Source: Planctomyces sp.
Lineage (GTDB): Bacteria > Planctomycetota > Planctomycetia > Planctomycetales > Planctomycetaceae
Length of the DNA: 64,000 nt
Direction of reading: 5' to 3'
Assembly (NCBI GenBank): GCA_016795105.1
Contig: JAEUIH010000007.1
Coordinates: forward strand, 1-64,000
Shown: piece after piece, positions 10,181 through 17,950 of the stretch
Layout of the letters: each line of letters begins with the position of its first letter
Position numbering within the stretch: position 1 is the stretch's first letter
Notes under the pieces: generated by a model
What the model saw: the letters and a program-made list of their open reading frames with translations, nothing else
Told to the model about the DNA's origin: nothing
The model's database searches: none
Position numbers and translations under genes: made by a program

Positions 10181-10272
10181 TGCACCCTGAATTGCAGAAC
10201 ATTGCGATCGGGCTGCTGATCGTTCAACTGCTCACACAGTGTCTCATTCGACGTTCGCACGTCGGCAAATGA
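10180..10272 (+). CDS. 30-aa small hydrophobic ORF coupled to the DUF1580 gene
   Basis: ATG overlaps the previous stop (TGATG) and encodes MHPELQNIAIGLLIVQLLTQ plus ten more residues ending RRSHVGK. Residues 7-20 are hydrophobic and the tail is basic, so it could be a one-pass membrane peptide or a leader ORF. It ends ten bases before a pair of hairpins that share complementary arms. The evidence for translation is the coupling and the open frame only. Confidence 0.4.
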   Translation: MHPELQNIAIGLLIVQLLTQCLIRRSHVGK

Positions 10273-10281
10273 AGCAAGGCC

Positions 10282-10350
10282 CCGACTCATTGTGAGTCGG
10301 AGCCCGTTTCCCTGTCCGCCGACTGTGCACCGTAGGAAGTCTCAGTCGGC
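10282..10350 (+). promoter_or_regulatory. two hairpins with interchangeable arms between a short ORF and the 100-aa gene
   Basis: Hairpin 1 is CCGACTCA (10282-10289) with TGAGTCGG (10293-10300) around a TTG loop. Hairpin 2 is GCCGACTG (10318-10325) with CAGTCGGC (10343-10350). Both left arms contain CCGACT and both right arms contain AGTCGG, so arms 2/3 or 1/4 can also pair. This layout resembles an attenuator behind a leader ORF, but hairpin 1 is not followed by a strong T tract, so it may simply be a terminator plus a 5' UTR hairpin. Confidence 0.45.
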
Positions 10351-10368
10351 AATCAATGGAGTGCCATC

Positions 10369-10671
10369 ATGGCAAAACCGTTATTGAAAAGGAATGCTGT
10401 ATCGTCAGATGACAGCAATAAACGGAAAGTGTCGAAATCAGACACGATTCGTGTGGTTCAGGAAGTGCTCCTTGAGGAGCTGAAAAAGCACGGCGAAGGA
10501 ACGATTGAACTAGTCCATCGGCGGTGCATGTTTCCAAAGGATGCCGGTCACTTGATCGGTATCGCCGTCAATGGCCTGGCAAAAGCAGGTCATATCGTCC
10601 GAGTCGACTTACGTCACTCAAAACGCTCGCAAGCCCATGGGCGATTTGTCAGCGTGTGGCGACTTGCATAA
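10369..10671 (+). CDS. 100-aa small basic protein, possible winged helix
   Basis: The ATG at 10369 has GGAG about eight bases upstream. The protein is basic (KRNAVSSDDSNKRKVSKSD at the N-terminus). Residues 27-95 contain two amphipathic helices (TIRVVQEVLLEELKKHGEG, GIAVNGLAKAGHIVRVDLRH) and a strand pair GRFVSVWRLA, an order compatible with a small winged-helix DNA-binding fold. No family is recognised. It is followed by a strong GC hairpin and appears to be a separate unit in the mobile element. Confidence 0.5.
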   Translation: MAKPLLKRNAVSSDDSNKRKVSKSDTIRVVQEVLLEELKKHGEGTIELVHRRCMFPKDAGHLIGIAVNGLAKAGHIVRVDLRHSKRSQAHGRFVSVWRLA

Positions 10672-10688
10672 TCCAGACAGAAAGGAGA

Positions 10689-10718
10689 GCGGGGCCGATC
10701 GGGCCTGATCGGCCCCGC
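10689..10718 (+). terminator. strong GC hairpin after the 100-aa gene
   Basis: A perfect twelve-base stem GCGGGGCCGATC / GATCGGCCCCGC has a six-base loop. It lies 17 bases after the stop codon. There is no T run, so it may be a pause or mRNA-end-protecting structure rather than a classic intrinsic terminator. Confidence 0.55.
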
Positions 10719-10783
10719 CAATCTCATTCCCATAAGCGAACACGGCATGTTCCGTAAGAAAGCCGAGTTCTAAGGAGTTCAGC

Positions 10784-10987
10784 ATGCACAATAGATCATC
10801 GTCACATGACGGATTCTACGACGCCTTGAGCGATCCACGGATTCTCTCCGAAGTCCGAACCGCCTTACGGAATGGAAAGCCGCTGAAGGCAATCTCACGA
10901 CAATTGGGAGTTCCTGAAAGAGACCTCCGTACTGCCTTAGGCGAGCCAGTCTGGGCAGATGAACCAAATCAATCGCCGGAGGGCTGA
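10784..10987 (+). CDS. 67-aa small helix-turn-helix-like protein
   Basis: An AAGGAG site seven bases before the ATG gives firm support for the start. The 67-residue protein contains LRNGKPLKAISRQLGVPERD, which reads as a helix-turn-helix (AISRQLGV as helix-turn, PERDLRTAL as recognition helix). The next gene begins two bases after its stop, so the two are co-translated. It is probably an element-encoded transcriptional regulator or a DNA-primase partner. Confidence 0.55.
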   Translation: MHNRSSSHDGFYDALSDPRILSEVRTALRNGKPLKAISRQLGVPERDLRTALGEPVWADEPNQSPEG

Positions 10988-10989
10988 AG

Positions 10990-11172
10990 ATGTCCTCTGA
11001 CAGTGACTTGTTGAACAACGCATTGAATTATGCCGGTATGGGTTGGAGAGTAGTACCAATTCACTCTCCACTGCGCGGAGTATGCTCCTGCCGGAAACCA
11101 AACTGTAAACGAGCTGGCAAGCATCCACGGATTCGACAATGGACGGTGAGTCAAATTCGAATCACGACTTGA
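10990..11172 (+). pseudogene. bifunctional primase-polymerase N-terminal fragment
   Basis: Behind a GGAGGG site the frame reads LLNNALNYAGMGWRVVPIHS, then CSCRKPNCKRAGKHPRIRQW, the start of the archaeo-eukaryotic primase (Prim-Pol) domain found in phage and plasmid replication proteins (family pattern: A..YA..GW.V.P, C.C....C...GKHPR). The domain normally continues for about 150-200 residues with the catalytic Asp pair, but here the frame closes 11 residues after GKHPR. The catalytic part has been deleted or shifted, so the enzyme is dead. Confidence 0.65.
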
Positions 11173-11699
11173 ATTCAATTCAGCTTGAGCAAGTCATGTG
11201 GGCAGTCTCGAACTCGCTTCCGACGCAGCAAGGCATGCGACACCGCCAGGTCTTTCAACTTGCTCGACACCTGCAAGGAATTCCGGGAATCACAGGCGAG
11301 CATCCAGTCGGACTGTTTCGCAAAATCGTGCACCAATTGCATCAAGGCGCAATTCAGCAAGGACAACAAATGGGGTTTACCATCGCAGGAGATTTTGAAG
11401 AAACGTGGTCAGACTTTCAAAACGCATGGCCGAGAGTTGAGCATCCAGTCGGAGGTGCGTGTTTGGCAACTGTCTTTGATCTGGCAGCCGACATCGACGC
11501 ACAAAGGAACCACAAGCATGTCCCATGGAACGTCATTGTCTCAACTGGACGCACAGACAATCGTGCCATGAGAATTCTGATCAACATTCTCTTTGAATTG
11601 TCAGAATCGGCCGATCATGGTGCATCCGGAGTCGCCAGCGAACGGAGAGCTGCATCGTTCACCTGGGGTCGACAACACTTGAGGATCGATACAAAATAG
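11139..11699 (+). pseudogene. planctomycete mobile-element replication protein fragment (helical region)
   Basis: This 186-residue frame overlaps the Prim-Pol fragment in another phase. Residues 25-105 (SLPTQQGMRHRQVFQLARHL, VHQLHQG, FEETWSDFQNAWPRVEHP) match the conserved block I recall from planctomycete proteins of the pattern LPTGPGQRNRQVFELAR...FEETW.DFL.AW..V, which occur near integrases and primases. Near 11660 the C-terminal part shifts frame: the phase used ends WGRQHLRIDTK, while the neighbouring phase reads HLGSTTLEDRYKIERVPL as a wing of an HTH domain would. It is probably broken at both ends. Confidence 0.5.
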
Positions 11700-11974
11700 A
11701 ACGGGTCCCTTTATGAAAAGATCGATCCGGTGCGGACGATTGAGGTCCGTTCTCATTGATGAATGTCTGTCTGCTGATGTTTCAGGGAGGGGGACGTTCT
11801 GTAGTTTGATAGGGTCCCCCCAATCAAGTTCTCGGCCACAACCACAAACACGTCAATGCCGGATGTGGTCAGTGTTAATTACGCCACGCACGGCGGGCAT
11901 GAACCGAAGTGCAGCCAGTCGTGCCGCGCAAATGCGGGAAATCTTGGAAATGATCTTCTAGGAGAACTACGACG

Positions 11975-12214
11975 ATGAAGAGCACGCACTTCCGAATCAC
12001 AAATCTGACTACGACCACGATGCATTTCCATGTCGAACCGGAGTGCGAACCGTTTTCAGTTCTGCCCGGAAGCACTCTAGAGTTATCAGGAGCGTTCGAA
12101 GAGGTTGTTCCGTCAATCCAATACTCACCGGACCCAGAATTAGGAATTTTTGGCTCGGTGTTCCCAGGAGACGGTCAGATTTCGATAAGGATCGATGGGG
12201 AGGTCATTTTCTAG
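11975..12214 (+). CDS. 79-aa hypothetical protein
   Basis: AGGAG lies nine bases before the ATG. The product has alternating beta-like strands (FRITNLTTTTMHFHVEPE, SVLPGSTLELSGAF, GDGQISIRIDGEVIF) and no cysteine pairs or signal peptide. I do not recognise it. It is the last intact gene before the truncated transposase. Confidence 0.5.
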   Translation: MKSTHFRITNLTTTTMHFHVEPECEPFSVLPGSTLELSGAFEEVVPSIQYSPDPELGIFGSVFPGDGQISIRIDGEVIF

Positions 12215-12238
12215 TCACATAACGCCTTGCCCCAGTTA

Positions 12239-12643
12239 TCACCCGTATCCAGCTATTGTGGGGACGCTGCCCCCACAATTCAAGAACCTGTCTGGGATCC
12301 CCAATGATGCAGAAAACACAGAACCAACAAAAGTGGGGACATTGCCGAGTCGCTGACGTGCCATACACAGAGTCGATCGTGCAGGAGTCTGTTCACTATG
12401 CTGCATCCGCCGACATGCCTTGTAGACCTGGCCGATCGGCCAATCGGTAAACAGGCCCATGCAGAGAACCACCGACATCACCACTTGATTATTCAATTTG
12501 CAGTCCCGCGTCACTTGCTTGTCTGTGGCTTCGAGTGCCTGGGTGACGAGCTCCGGGGCGATGACCTTTTCAAGACCGGCAATGCGATCTAGAATCCGTT
12601 TTTCGACTTCTGGAGAGAGGTCTGAGCTTCCTTGCCCGGACAT
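12239..12643 (-). pseudogene. IS4-family transposase, N-terminal fragment
   Basis: From ATG 12643, behind AAGGAG seven bases upstream, the frame reads ILDRIAGLEKVIAPELVTQA, LNNQVVMSVVLCMGLF, IGQVYKACRRM and STLCMARQRLGNVP. This is the N-terminal domain of IS4-type transposases, which precedes the DDE catalytic core. After about residue 105 the sequence leaves the family and stops at 12239, so the DDE core is lost. The right side carries GTGGGGAC motifs and a nine-base stem ATTGTGGGG / CCCCACAAT at about 12253-12279. It is a deletion relic of an insertion sequence. Confidence 0.7.
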
Positions 12644-12645
12644 TT

Positions 12646-12702
12646 CGCGGCTCCTTGTGAGAGAGTGGTTGGTGGTTCAACCTAACTCTAGCAGGAGCCG
12701 CG
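12646..12702 (-). promoter_or_regulatory. hairpin that sequesters the transposase ribosome site
   Basis: On the minus strand CGCGGCTCCT (12702-12693) pairs perfectly with AGGAGCCGCG (12655-12646). The second arm contains the AGGAG of the transposase ribosome site and ends two bases before its ATG. Transcripts entering from outside would fold the site shut, the strategy known from IS10 and IS50 against read-through transcription. The function is inferred from the layout. Confidence 0.55.
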
Positions 12703-12729
12703 ATTTATGAAAATATTGAACGGTATTGA

Positions 12730-13027
12730 GTTTAGCGGCAAGCCGCAGGCGTCAGAACGCCCACATCAAGCCGCAGGCTTCGCAGCACCGCAACACGCCG
12801 CAGGCGTTGGCTTGTCGTTTATTGCTTCCTCAACCTCTTGTTGCCAGCCGAATTCGTCAGCAATAACTGGTTCAGCCTCGACAACCCGATCATCGCGTTT
12901 TGATCGTTCAGCCACATGCGTGCATTGTTGCCGCAACGCACAGACAACTCCGCATTGTCACTACAGCGAACTGGCGCCTCCGGCTTGCCGCTAAACCTGC
13001 GCAGACGCCTGCGGCTCGCCGTTAAAC
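12730..13027. repeat. block bounded by inverted GTTTAGCGGC...CCGCAGGCG repeats
   Basis: A 22-base unit at 12730-12751 (GTTTAGCGGC followed by AAGCCGCAGGCG) reappears inverted at 12975-12996 and 13006-13027 with one to three changes. Partial cores (GCCGCAGGC) occur at about 12769 and 12796. The interior has no recognisable gene. I recall this repeat family (AACGGCGAGCCGCAGGCG) as widespread in planctomycete genomes. It behaves like a REP/MITE unit. Confidence 0.65.
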
Positions 13028-13036
13028 TTTTCAAGC

Positions 13037-13143
13037 CCGACAACAGCTATCAGGAGACGATCGAAGAGCCGTCGGGCGACATCATCACGTATACGTACAA
13101 CGGCGATGGGCTGCGAGTCCATGAGGACGACGGAGTTCAGGCG
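13037..13143 (+). pseudogene. Rhs/YD-repeat scrap on the plus strand
   Basis: The frame reads ETIEEPSGDIITYTYNGDGLRVHEDDGVQ, which is the TYTYNGDGLRV motif typical of the last YD repeats of planctomycete Rhs proteins. It begins directly at the inner end of the third inverted repeat and dissolves into unrelated frames after ANR. It is opposite in orientation to the large Rhs gene at 1-5559 and may derive from another Rhs copy. Confidence 0.5.
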
Positions 13144-13574
13144 AACCGGCACTCCGATCTAAGGCGGCGGCTGGTCACCGGAGGATCAGAGTTTCCTCGC
13201 TGGTACAATTCCACTGGAACTGGGAACGAACTGGGGCTTACTGCAACCGACGTGGTCGAATGAACTGAGAAACCCACACTGGCAAGACGTCGACCATCTG
13301 AACACGCTGCTGGAAAGCGGACACACGGAACCCAGCCAGCTCTACCAATGGCAACAGGAGAAGGAAGAGCACCTATTGCTTCCAGGCATTGAAACGCTCC
13401 CTCGGAATTACTGTCGAAAGTTGTGTTTGGGAAAGGGTTGAAAAAGGTGGCGTATTTCGAGATGACTTGGCTTCTAAACAAAGACCAGCATCATTCGAAA
13501 GAGCCGCCAATACAATACCGTGCCTTTCGGCGTTGTGATGTGCCAATGATCGAGGTCCTTTTATTGACCTGTGT
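13144..13574. other. about 430 bases with a coding-like but unassigned stretch
   Basis: A plus-strand phase without an ATG reads NPHWQDVDHLNTLLESGHTE and LLLPGIETLPRNYCRK up to a stop near 13440. Its composition looks protein-like, but I cannot name it and see no start. The rest holds nothing I can support. Confidence 0.3.
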
Positions 13575-13982
13575 TCAGTTCTCCGATTCAGGTGAAGGTC
13601 GTTTGAGAATGATCTTGTAGTCGTTGGTGACATCGTTTAGTTCGCCTGACGAATGAAACGACGTAAATCCAGGCTTACTGCATTTGATCGTCACAGGTCT
13701 CTTGCGACTCGGATTCGGGGCACACGAAGATTCAGAAAAAAATGTTCCGTCAGCACGAGAGTGAATCGAGTGAGTCGAAAATTCTCCAGTCTCGTCGATC
13801 AGTACAATTTCGGCACCTTCGATTGGTTCGCTATCTTGGTCACTCACACTTCCTGAAATCTGAAACGCGCCGTCACAACCAGAAAACGCTATAGTCAGGA
13901 ATCCCGAAAGAAAGATCGCAAGACACCGTGACCTGTTGTGATCCAGAACCTCAGGCCGCACGCCGGACTGAAACGTTGTCAT
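13575..13982 (-). CDS. lipoprotein with a carboxypeptidase-regulatory-like (CarboxypepD_reg) domain
   Basis: Start 13982 is chosen because GGGAG lies eight bases upstream; the longer frame adds 35 residues without a signal. The 135-residue product has a hydrophobic segment AIFLSGFLTIAFSGC at about residues 21-35 ending in a lipobox-like FSGC (Phe at -3 is unusual), so it is probably a lipoprotein. The rest, FQISGSVSDQDSEPIEGAEI, then VLIDETG, ADGTFF, KPGFTSFH and YKIILKR, is a small beta-sandwich of the kind found in many planctomycete secreted proteins. The role is unknown. Confidence 0.65.
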   Translation of the reverse strand: MTTFQSGVRPEVLDHNRSRCLAIFLSGFLTIAFSGCDGAFQISGSVSDQDSEPIEGAEIVLIDETGEFSTHSIHSRADGTFFSESSCAPNPSRKRPVTIKCSKPGFTSFHSSGELNDVTNDYKIILKRPSPESEN

Positions 13983-14347
13983 AAGAAATCTCCCAGGTTG
14001 TGAAACCTCAATTGAGGAGCGTGGCAACCACCCAGATGATTCGAAGTTAATGACTCGATTGAATCTCAAACGACTTACTAAAGACACACACGATAGGCAA
14101 GTTGTTTGGTGCGGACAACGCTTGGGCAGAAAAGCGTATGTTGCCGACAGGCATTACTGCCCCTGGAACCCACATCCGCGTAATCCGCAGTCAAGAACTG
14201 CCACTCCATCTCCACGAAGACCACGCCCGCCTCTGAAATAACCTTCGCAGCAACAACGCCTCGCAAAAAATCCGTTATCGTGCGCGAGCTCAAAATTACT
14301 CATTGCGAGCAACCATGGTAACCTCGCGTCCTCGCCACGAAGTGATT
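13983..14347. other. about 365 bases without a supported gene
   Basis: The stretch holds short shadow frames and a remnant of a GCGGATTACGCGGAT-like simple repeat near 14170-14190. No RNA gene or clear promoter is visible. Confidence 0.4.
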
Positions 14348-14962
14348 TCAGATTCCGCCAGATTCTCCGCTCCGATTAACGCCATCGTCAACTGGCTGCT
14401 CTATTCTTTTACCACGGTTTACGAGAGACCAAAACAAAATGAACGGAATGATGAGGAAGCCAGGAACAAATAATAAGCCGACTGCAGTCTTGCTTGCACT
14501 ACATACAATGACCGCAACGAAGAGCAGGCATAATGCAGCGACGACCTGGTATATGCTGACGGAGCGAGCGACTTGCTGTAAGCGATCTGCGCGGCAGCGG
14601 CCGATAAGCGACAACATCAGGTACATAGCAAAGAATACGCCGAATCCCAGCCAAGAGCTGAGGTTGTAGACGTGGCCACGTTCACCGATGTTTGCCGCAG
14701 CTCCCGATGCGAAAATGAGCCAGAAAAATGACCCGGTGTCCAGCAGGTGCGTGCGAGTGAACACAAACGTTGCGAGAATGTGCGTTGTGAACAGAGTCCA
14801 GACAAGCGGTCCGAAGATGTTGAAGTAGTGATCGCCGAGTGTGACCCGAATAATCAAGGCCGTCAAAATCAATGGGGCAACCAGCCGCAATGCAAGCCAC
14901 TTGAGTGCCTGGACGGACCGGAGTGACTGCGGAGGTTCAGAAGTGATCATCTTGCAGCTCAT
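14348..14962 (-). CDS. integral membrane protein of unknown function, 204 aa
   Basis: Five to six hydrophobic segments are visible: LALRLVAPLILTALIIRV, IFGPLVWTLFTTHILATFVF, GSFFWLIFASGAAANI, LGFGVFFAMYLMLSLI, YQVVAALCLLFVAVIVC and GLLFVPGFLIIPFILFW. The N-terminus overlaps the end of the upstream gene (14937-14962), so the two are translationally coupled. The C-terminus is short and charged. No transporter motif is recognised. Confidence 0.6.
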   Translation of the reverse strand: MSCKMITSEPPQSLRSVQALKWLALRLVAPLILTALIIRVTLGDHYFNIFGPLVWTLFTTHILATFVFTRTHLLDTGSFFWLIFASGAAANIGERGHVYNLSSWLGFGVFFAMYLMLSLIGRCRADRLQQVARSVSIYQVVAALCLLFVAVIVCSASKTAVGLLFVPGFLIIPFILFWSLVNRGKRIEQPVDDGVNRSGESGGI

Positions 14963-15275
14963 TTCGAATCAGTGGCGCGAGCCGTCGAAGTAGTCCCTGC
15001 CGTCGCAGTACGTCAGCGGGTATTTGCTGTTCAGGCCGCATATCAACTATTACAGGCCATCTACACGAAGAATCCGCCTGCTCAAGGGCGTCAAGCTTAT
15101 CGAGGGACGCCTCACGGAACCAGTCCGGAAAATCCGATTCGCAGACATCCTCCACCAGGCGGTTAAGCTCAACGACAAAGATCATTAAGTTGCAGCGAGT
15201 GACTATTTTTGGTCTGAAAACTAGTTCCGACAACTCGGCGTCCGTCAGATCATTTGCCGACTTCTGAATTTCCAT
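14937..15275 (-). CDS. hypothetical soluble protein, about 112 aa
   Basis: I place the start at Met of MEIQKSANDLTDAELSELVF because the longer frame (to 15374) lies wholly inside the upstream gene. The protein is mostly helical and acidic (DFPDWFREASLDKLDALEQ) with no cysteine motif and no signal. It overlaps the genes on both sides by about 26 bases, a compact three-gene unit. No family is recognised. Confidence 0.5.
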   Translation of the reverse strand: MEIQKSANDLTDAELSELVFRPKIVTRCNLMIFVVELNRLVEDVCESDFPDWFREASLDKLDALEQADSSCRWPVIVDMRPEQQIPADVLRRQGLLRRLAPLIRNELQDDHF

Positions 15276-15894
15276 CGATTGGCCAGAATGTCGCAATTTC
15301 GTTTGCGAACCGCCACCAGATCCGGTGCGATTCAAAGTATTCCCAGTCAGGCAATCGGCACTGTGATCCTCCATCTTTGGCGACGGCAGCGGACAAGAGG
15401 TAGACTGGTTGAACTGGTCGCCAATATATGAGCTTTCGGAGTGCGACCGCGCGACGGATGCGACCGCCGCCGTAATTGATCAAGCCAGCTTCGCAGGCTA
15501 CATGAAAGTAGCGGTCGCAAACATCGGGGGCATGTCCATAGATCGAGATCCGATTCTCAGGGTAGATGTCTTCGACAAATCGAGTCCAATCAGGCAAACG
15601 TTCAGATTCCCAGAGTGCTCCTCCAGATTCAGTCAGTCGCACCGTTCGGTCGGGATTTCCATGTGAATCGTAGAAGGCCTCACTTGAAATCAGCCCCTCG
15701 ACTTCGAAGCGATGTAACGTCCTGACCAGCGTTTCGTCGTTCAAACCGTGCGACGATCTGTTCCACTGCTGCACGAAATTTACGTCTCGGTAATCTTGTC
15801 GACCAGCGACCATGTTGAAAGCGCAATCAAGGAGAATGAGCTCTAAGTCTGTAAGTGTAGAAACCCCAGTGCGTCTTGTGGACTTAAAAGTCAT
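15250..15894 (-). CDS. hypothetical protein with a possible winged helix, about 214 aa
   Basis: The start at 15894 (MTFKSTRRTGVSTLTDLELI) is inferred; the frame stays open to 16014. The N-terminal 90 residues (ELILLDCAFNMVAGR, GLNDETLVRTLHRFEVEGLI, DRTVRLTESGGALWE) look like a winged-helix fold with LTESG in the wing. The rest (WTRFVEDIYPENRISIYGHA, RRAVALRKLIYWRPVQPVYL) is unassigned. It is the first gene of a coupled trio with the two genes downstream. Confidence 0.5.
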   Translation of the reverse strand: MTFKSTRRTGVSTLTDLELILLDCAFNMVAGRQDYRDVNFVQQWNRSSHGLNDETLVRTLHRFEVEGLISSEAFYDSHGNPDRTVRLTESGGALWESERLPDWTRFVEDIYPENRISIYGHAPDVCDRYFHVACEAGLINYGGGRIRRAVALRKLIYWRPVQPVYLLSAAVAKDGGSQCRLPDWEYFESHRIWWRFANEIATFWPIDGNSEVGK

Positions 15895-16127
15895 TAGATG
15901 TGTACCGAAATTGTTTCGGCGTACGAATATCGATTGTGTGGACTGCCGGCATCGGTCCAATGGTGTGATACGGGGCTCAGCAGAGTCAGTCACTGGCACA
16001 CAGCGTTTGGTCACAGGTTACTGTTTCATCGAAAGGATGTCATCCGGAATCTGAACAGGAAACCGAATCCCGAATCAACGGGAACGAATTCAGCATCACT
16101 AATGTACGCCGATTTGACAACGCTGCT

Positions 16128-16751
16128 TCAGTCTGACCAGACTTCGTATCGCGCAGTTCGTCCGCTGGAGTCAAACCAGATAAGCAGCCATTCGTTGTCA
16201 ATCGGAATTGGCGAGTCACGCTGCGGCCCCGTGCAGTAGATCAGATCTCGACCAGATGACGCAAAGTATCCATCGTCCTCCGATGGACCAAGCTGCTCAA
16301 TGATGTCTTGCTTTTGGCCATTCTCGACAATGTGCCTGACGACCGAACCGAGCATCTTCTGCCGCGGCGTAATATCACCAGACACATGCGCCGCAGACGA
16401 TGAGTCTGACCAAAGTGGTTGATCAAATTGCATAGTGAACGAACCAGTCGGCAATCCGCCGCCATACGCAGCACTCGCAATTGAAACCCCGATTCCAATC
16501 GCGAACGTAAAGGCGAAGGTTGCGAACCAATTGCCACAAACCGACTTCGATTCAGTTTCTCGTGCCGACATCCACATGATGCCAGCAACTACAGCACCGA
16601 CGATGGTCACACAAAACACCAAAAGAGCCAGCAGCGGATAGATGAAAGAGAACACCTCGTGCAGCTTCGTGAAATGATGAGGAAGGAACTGCAACAGGAA
16701 AAATGCAGCCGCCAGTTTGAGAATCCTCAACTGGCCAGGTGCCATGGACAT
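16128..16751 (-). CDS. membrane-anchored protein with an SmpA/OmlA-like C-terminal module
   Basis: The start at 16751 is preceded by AAGGA about nine bases upstream. Two to three hydrophobic segments occupy the first 105 residues (LKLAAAFFLLQFLPHHF, FIYPLLALLVFCVTIVGAVV, FATFAFTFAIGIGVSIAS). The C-terminal 90 residues (MLGSVVRHIVENGQKQDIIE, LGPSEDDGYFASSGRDLIY, EWLLIWFDSSGRTARYEVWS) have the layout of the BamE/SmpA-like fold seen in planctomycete proteins, where a LGxP turn precedes paired strands. The function is unknown. It follows a small membrane protein gene by 64 bases. Confidence 0.55.
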   Translation of the reverse strand: MSMAPGQLRILKLAAAFFLLQFLPHHFTKLHEVFSFIYPLLALLVFCVTIVGAVVAGIMWMSARETESKSVCGNWFATFAFTFAIGIGVSIASAAYGGGLPTGSFTMQFDQPLWSDSSSAAHVSGDITPRQKMLGSVVRHIVENGQKQDIIEQLGPSEDDGYFASSGRDLIYCTGPQRDSPIPIDNEWLLIWFDSSGRTARYEVWSD

Positions 16752-16815
16752 GATCTGATTTCCTTTCGCAGCAAACGACCGCATTGACCGGGCTGCGGCA
16801 AATTCATTCTCCATC

Positions 16816-17406
16816 TCAAAGCCGCAGAGCCCGCGGCTCCGATTGAATCGATGGTGATTTGGCATCTGCTTCCGGCATGATTTCATCCTCGATCAACGTA
16901 CGTGTCGCATGAAACCACTGTCGGTCAATGATTATCAGCGGTGAGTAATAATAACCAAGCATTGAGCCCCGGGAAGTTGATTGCATGTAGATGTCCTGAA
17001 ATGGCTGCCAATGCAGAAACCGCGGTTGCCAGATCGAAACATCAGAAACAGGGTGCCCAAAAGAGTACCGGATCTTGCCAGACTGCCTGAGTTGATATTC
17101 GCCCGCTGAAGTGAAGTAGACGTAGCTGCCCACATACACATGAAGTGCAATCGCAAACACCTGTTTGCGGTGCTGATTGGATGGGCGACATAAATGAACG
17201 AACTGCAATGCAGTGACACCAAATGCCCAAATACCAACTGCAGTAAACCCAAACGCGTAACAGCTGCTGTAATCGTGGTGAATCAGATCAAAAATAACGC
17301 AGACACTGACAGTTACCAGCATTGCCGAAAGCAAATACCTGACGACGGCACGATCCTGACGCGGCTGTGGCGAGGAACCTTCGGCGTGATTACTGTGCAT
17401 GACCAT
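16816..17406 (-). CDS. hypothetical membrane protein, 196 aa
   Basis: Three hydrophobic segments are visible (YLLSAMLVTVSVCVIFDLI, CYAFGFTAVGIWAFGVTALQ, QVFAIALHVYVGSYVYF), followed by a soluble domain rich in aromatic residues (WQPRFLHWQPFQDIYMQS). No family is recognised. It heads a two-gene leftward unit with the gene at 16128-16751. Confidence 0.5.
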   Translation of the reverse strand: MVMHSNHAEGSSPQPRQDRAVVRYLLSAMLVTVSVCVIFDLIHHDYSSCYAFGFTAVGIWAFGVTALQFVHLCRPSNQHRKQVFAIALHVYVGSYVYFTSAGEYQLRQSGKIRYSFGHPVSDVSIWQPRFLHWQPFQDIYMQSTSRGSMLGYYYSPLIIIDRQWFHATRTLIEDEIMPEADAKSPSIQSEPRALRL

Positions 17407-17867
17407 CTTGCCAAACTACAGATATGAGACTGAAACAAGGAATTCGACGGGGCGGTTGACTCCTCAGGCTCTGCGTTGCAGCAATCCTATTCTATAGATT
17501 GAATCACAGAATCCGAAGACAATTCGAGGAACCTCAGCATTGCAACGGGCCTTGAAGCAAAACCTAAAACGATCCAAAACTGCAGACAGGTGCCTCAGAG
17601 TGTCTTCGAGTCCGACGACCGTTTCACTGAGTACGAGAAACACAGACTCGATCCATTACCAGATCGACTGAATCCACGGCGGTCGCTGGATTGCTTTGTT
17701 CAAACGTTGCTTCGTACTCGTACTCAGCATCGCGGTACTCGTACTCGCTCTTTACGGGCCTTCCCAGCGTCTTTGCTCCTTCGTGTCTCTGCGATCTCTT
17801 TTCTCGCAACGTTAAGGATCACTTTCCTGAGTTCGGTTTCAGGCATCTTGACGCGACGTGAGAATTT

Positions 17868-17950
17868 AACGCAAAGACGGGGAGGCGCGGAGACGCAAAG
17901 AGTCTATTCGTGGCCTTCCCTGCGTCCTTGCGCCTCTGCGTCTTTGCGTT
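17868..17950. repeat. AACGCAAAGACG palindromic repeat
   Basis: A 28-base arm (17868-17895, starting AACGCAAAGACG and including GGAGGCGCGGAGACG) faces its imperfect complement (17923-17950, ending GTCTTTGCGTT) across 27 bases; about 23 of 28 positions pair. A weaker copy (GCGTCTTTGCTCC) lies at about 17768. Repeats of this style are common between genes in planctomycetes. Confidence 0.6.

Noticed and set aside
11713-11961. 82-codon plus-strand frame between the primase scrap and the 79-aa gene
   Set aside because: No ribosome site and low-complexity Ser/Arg content; only its last residues look protein-like, so it was not listed as a gene.
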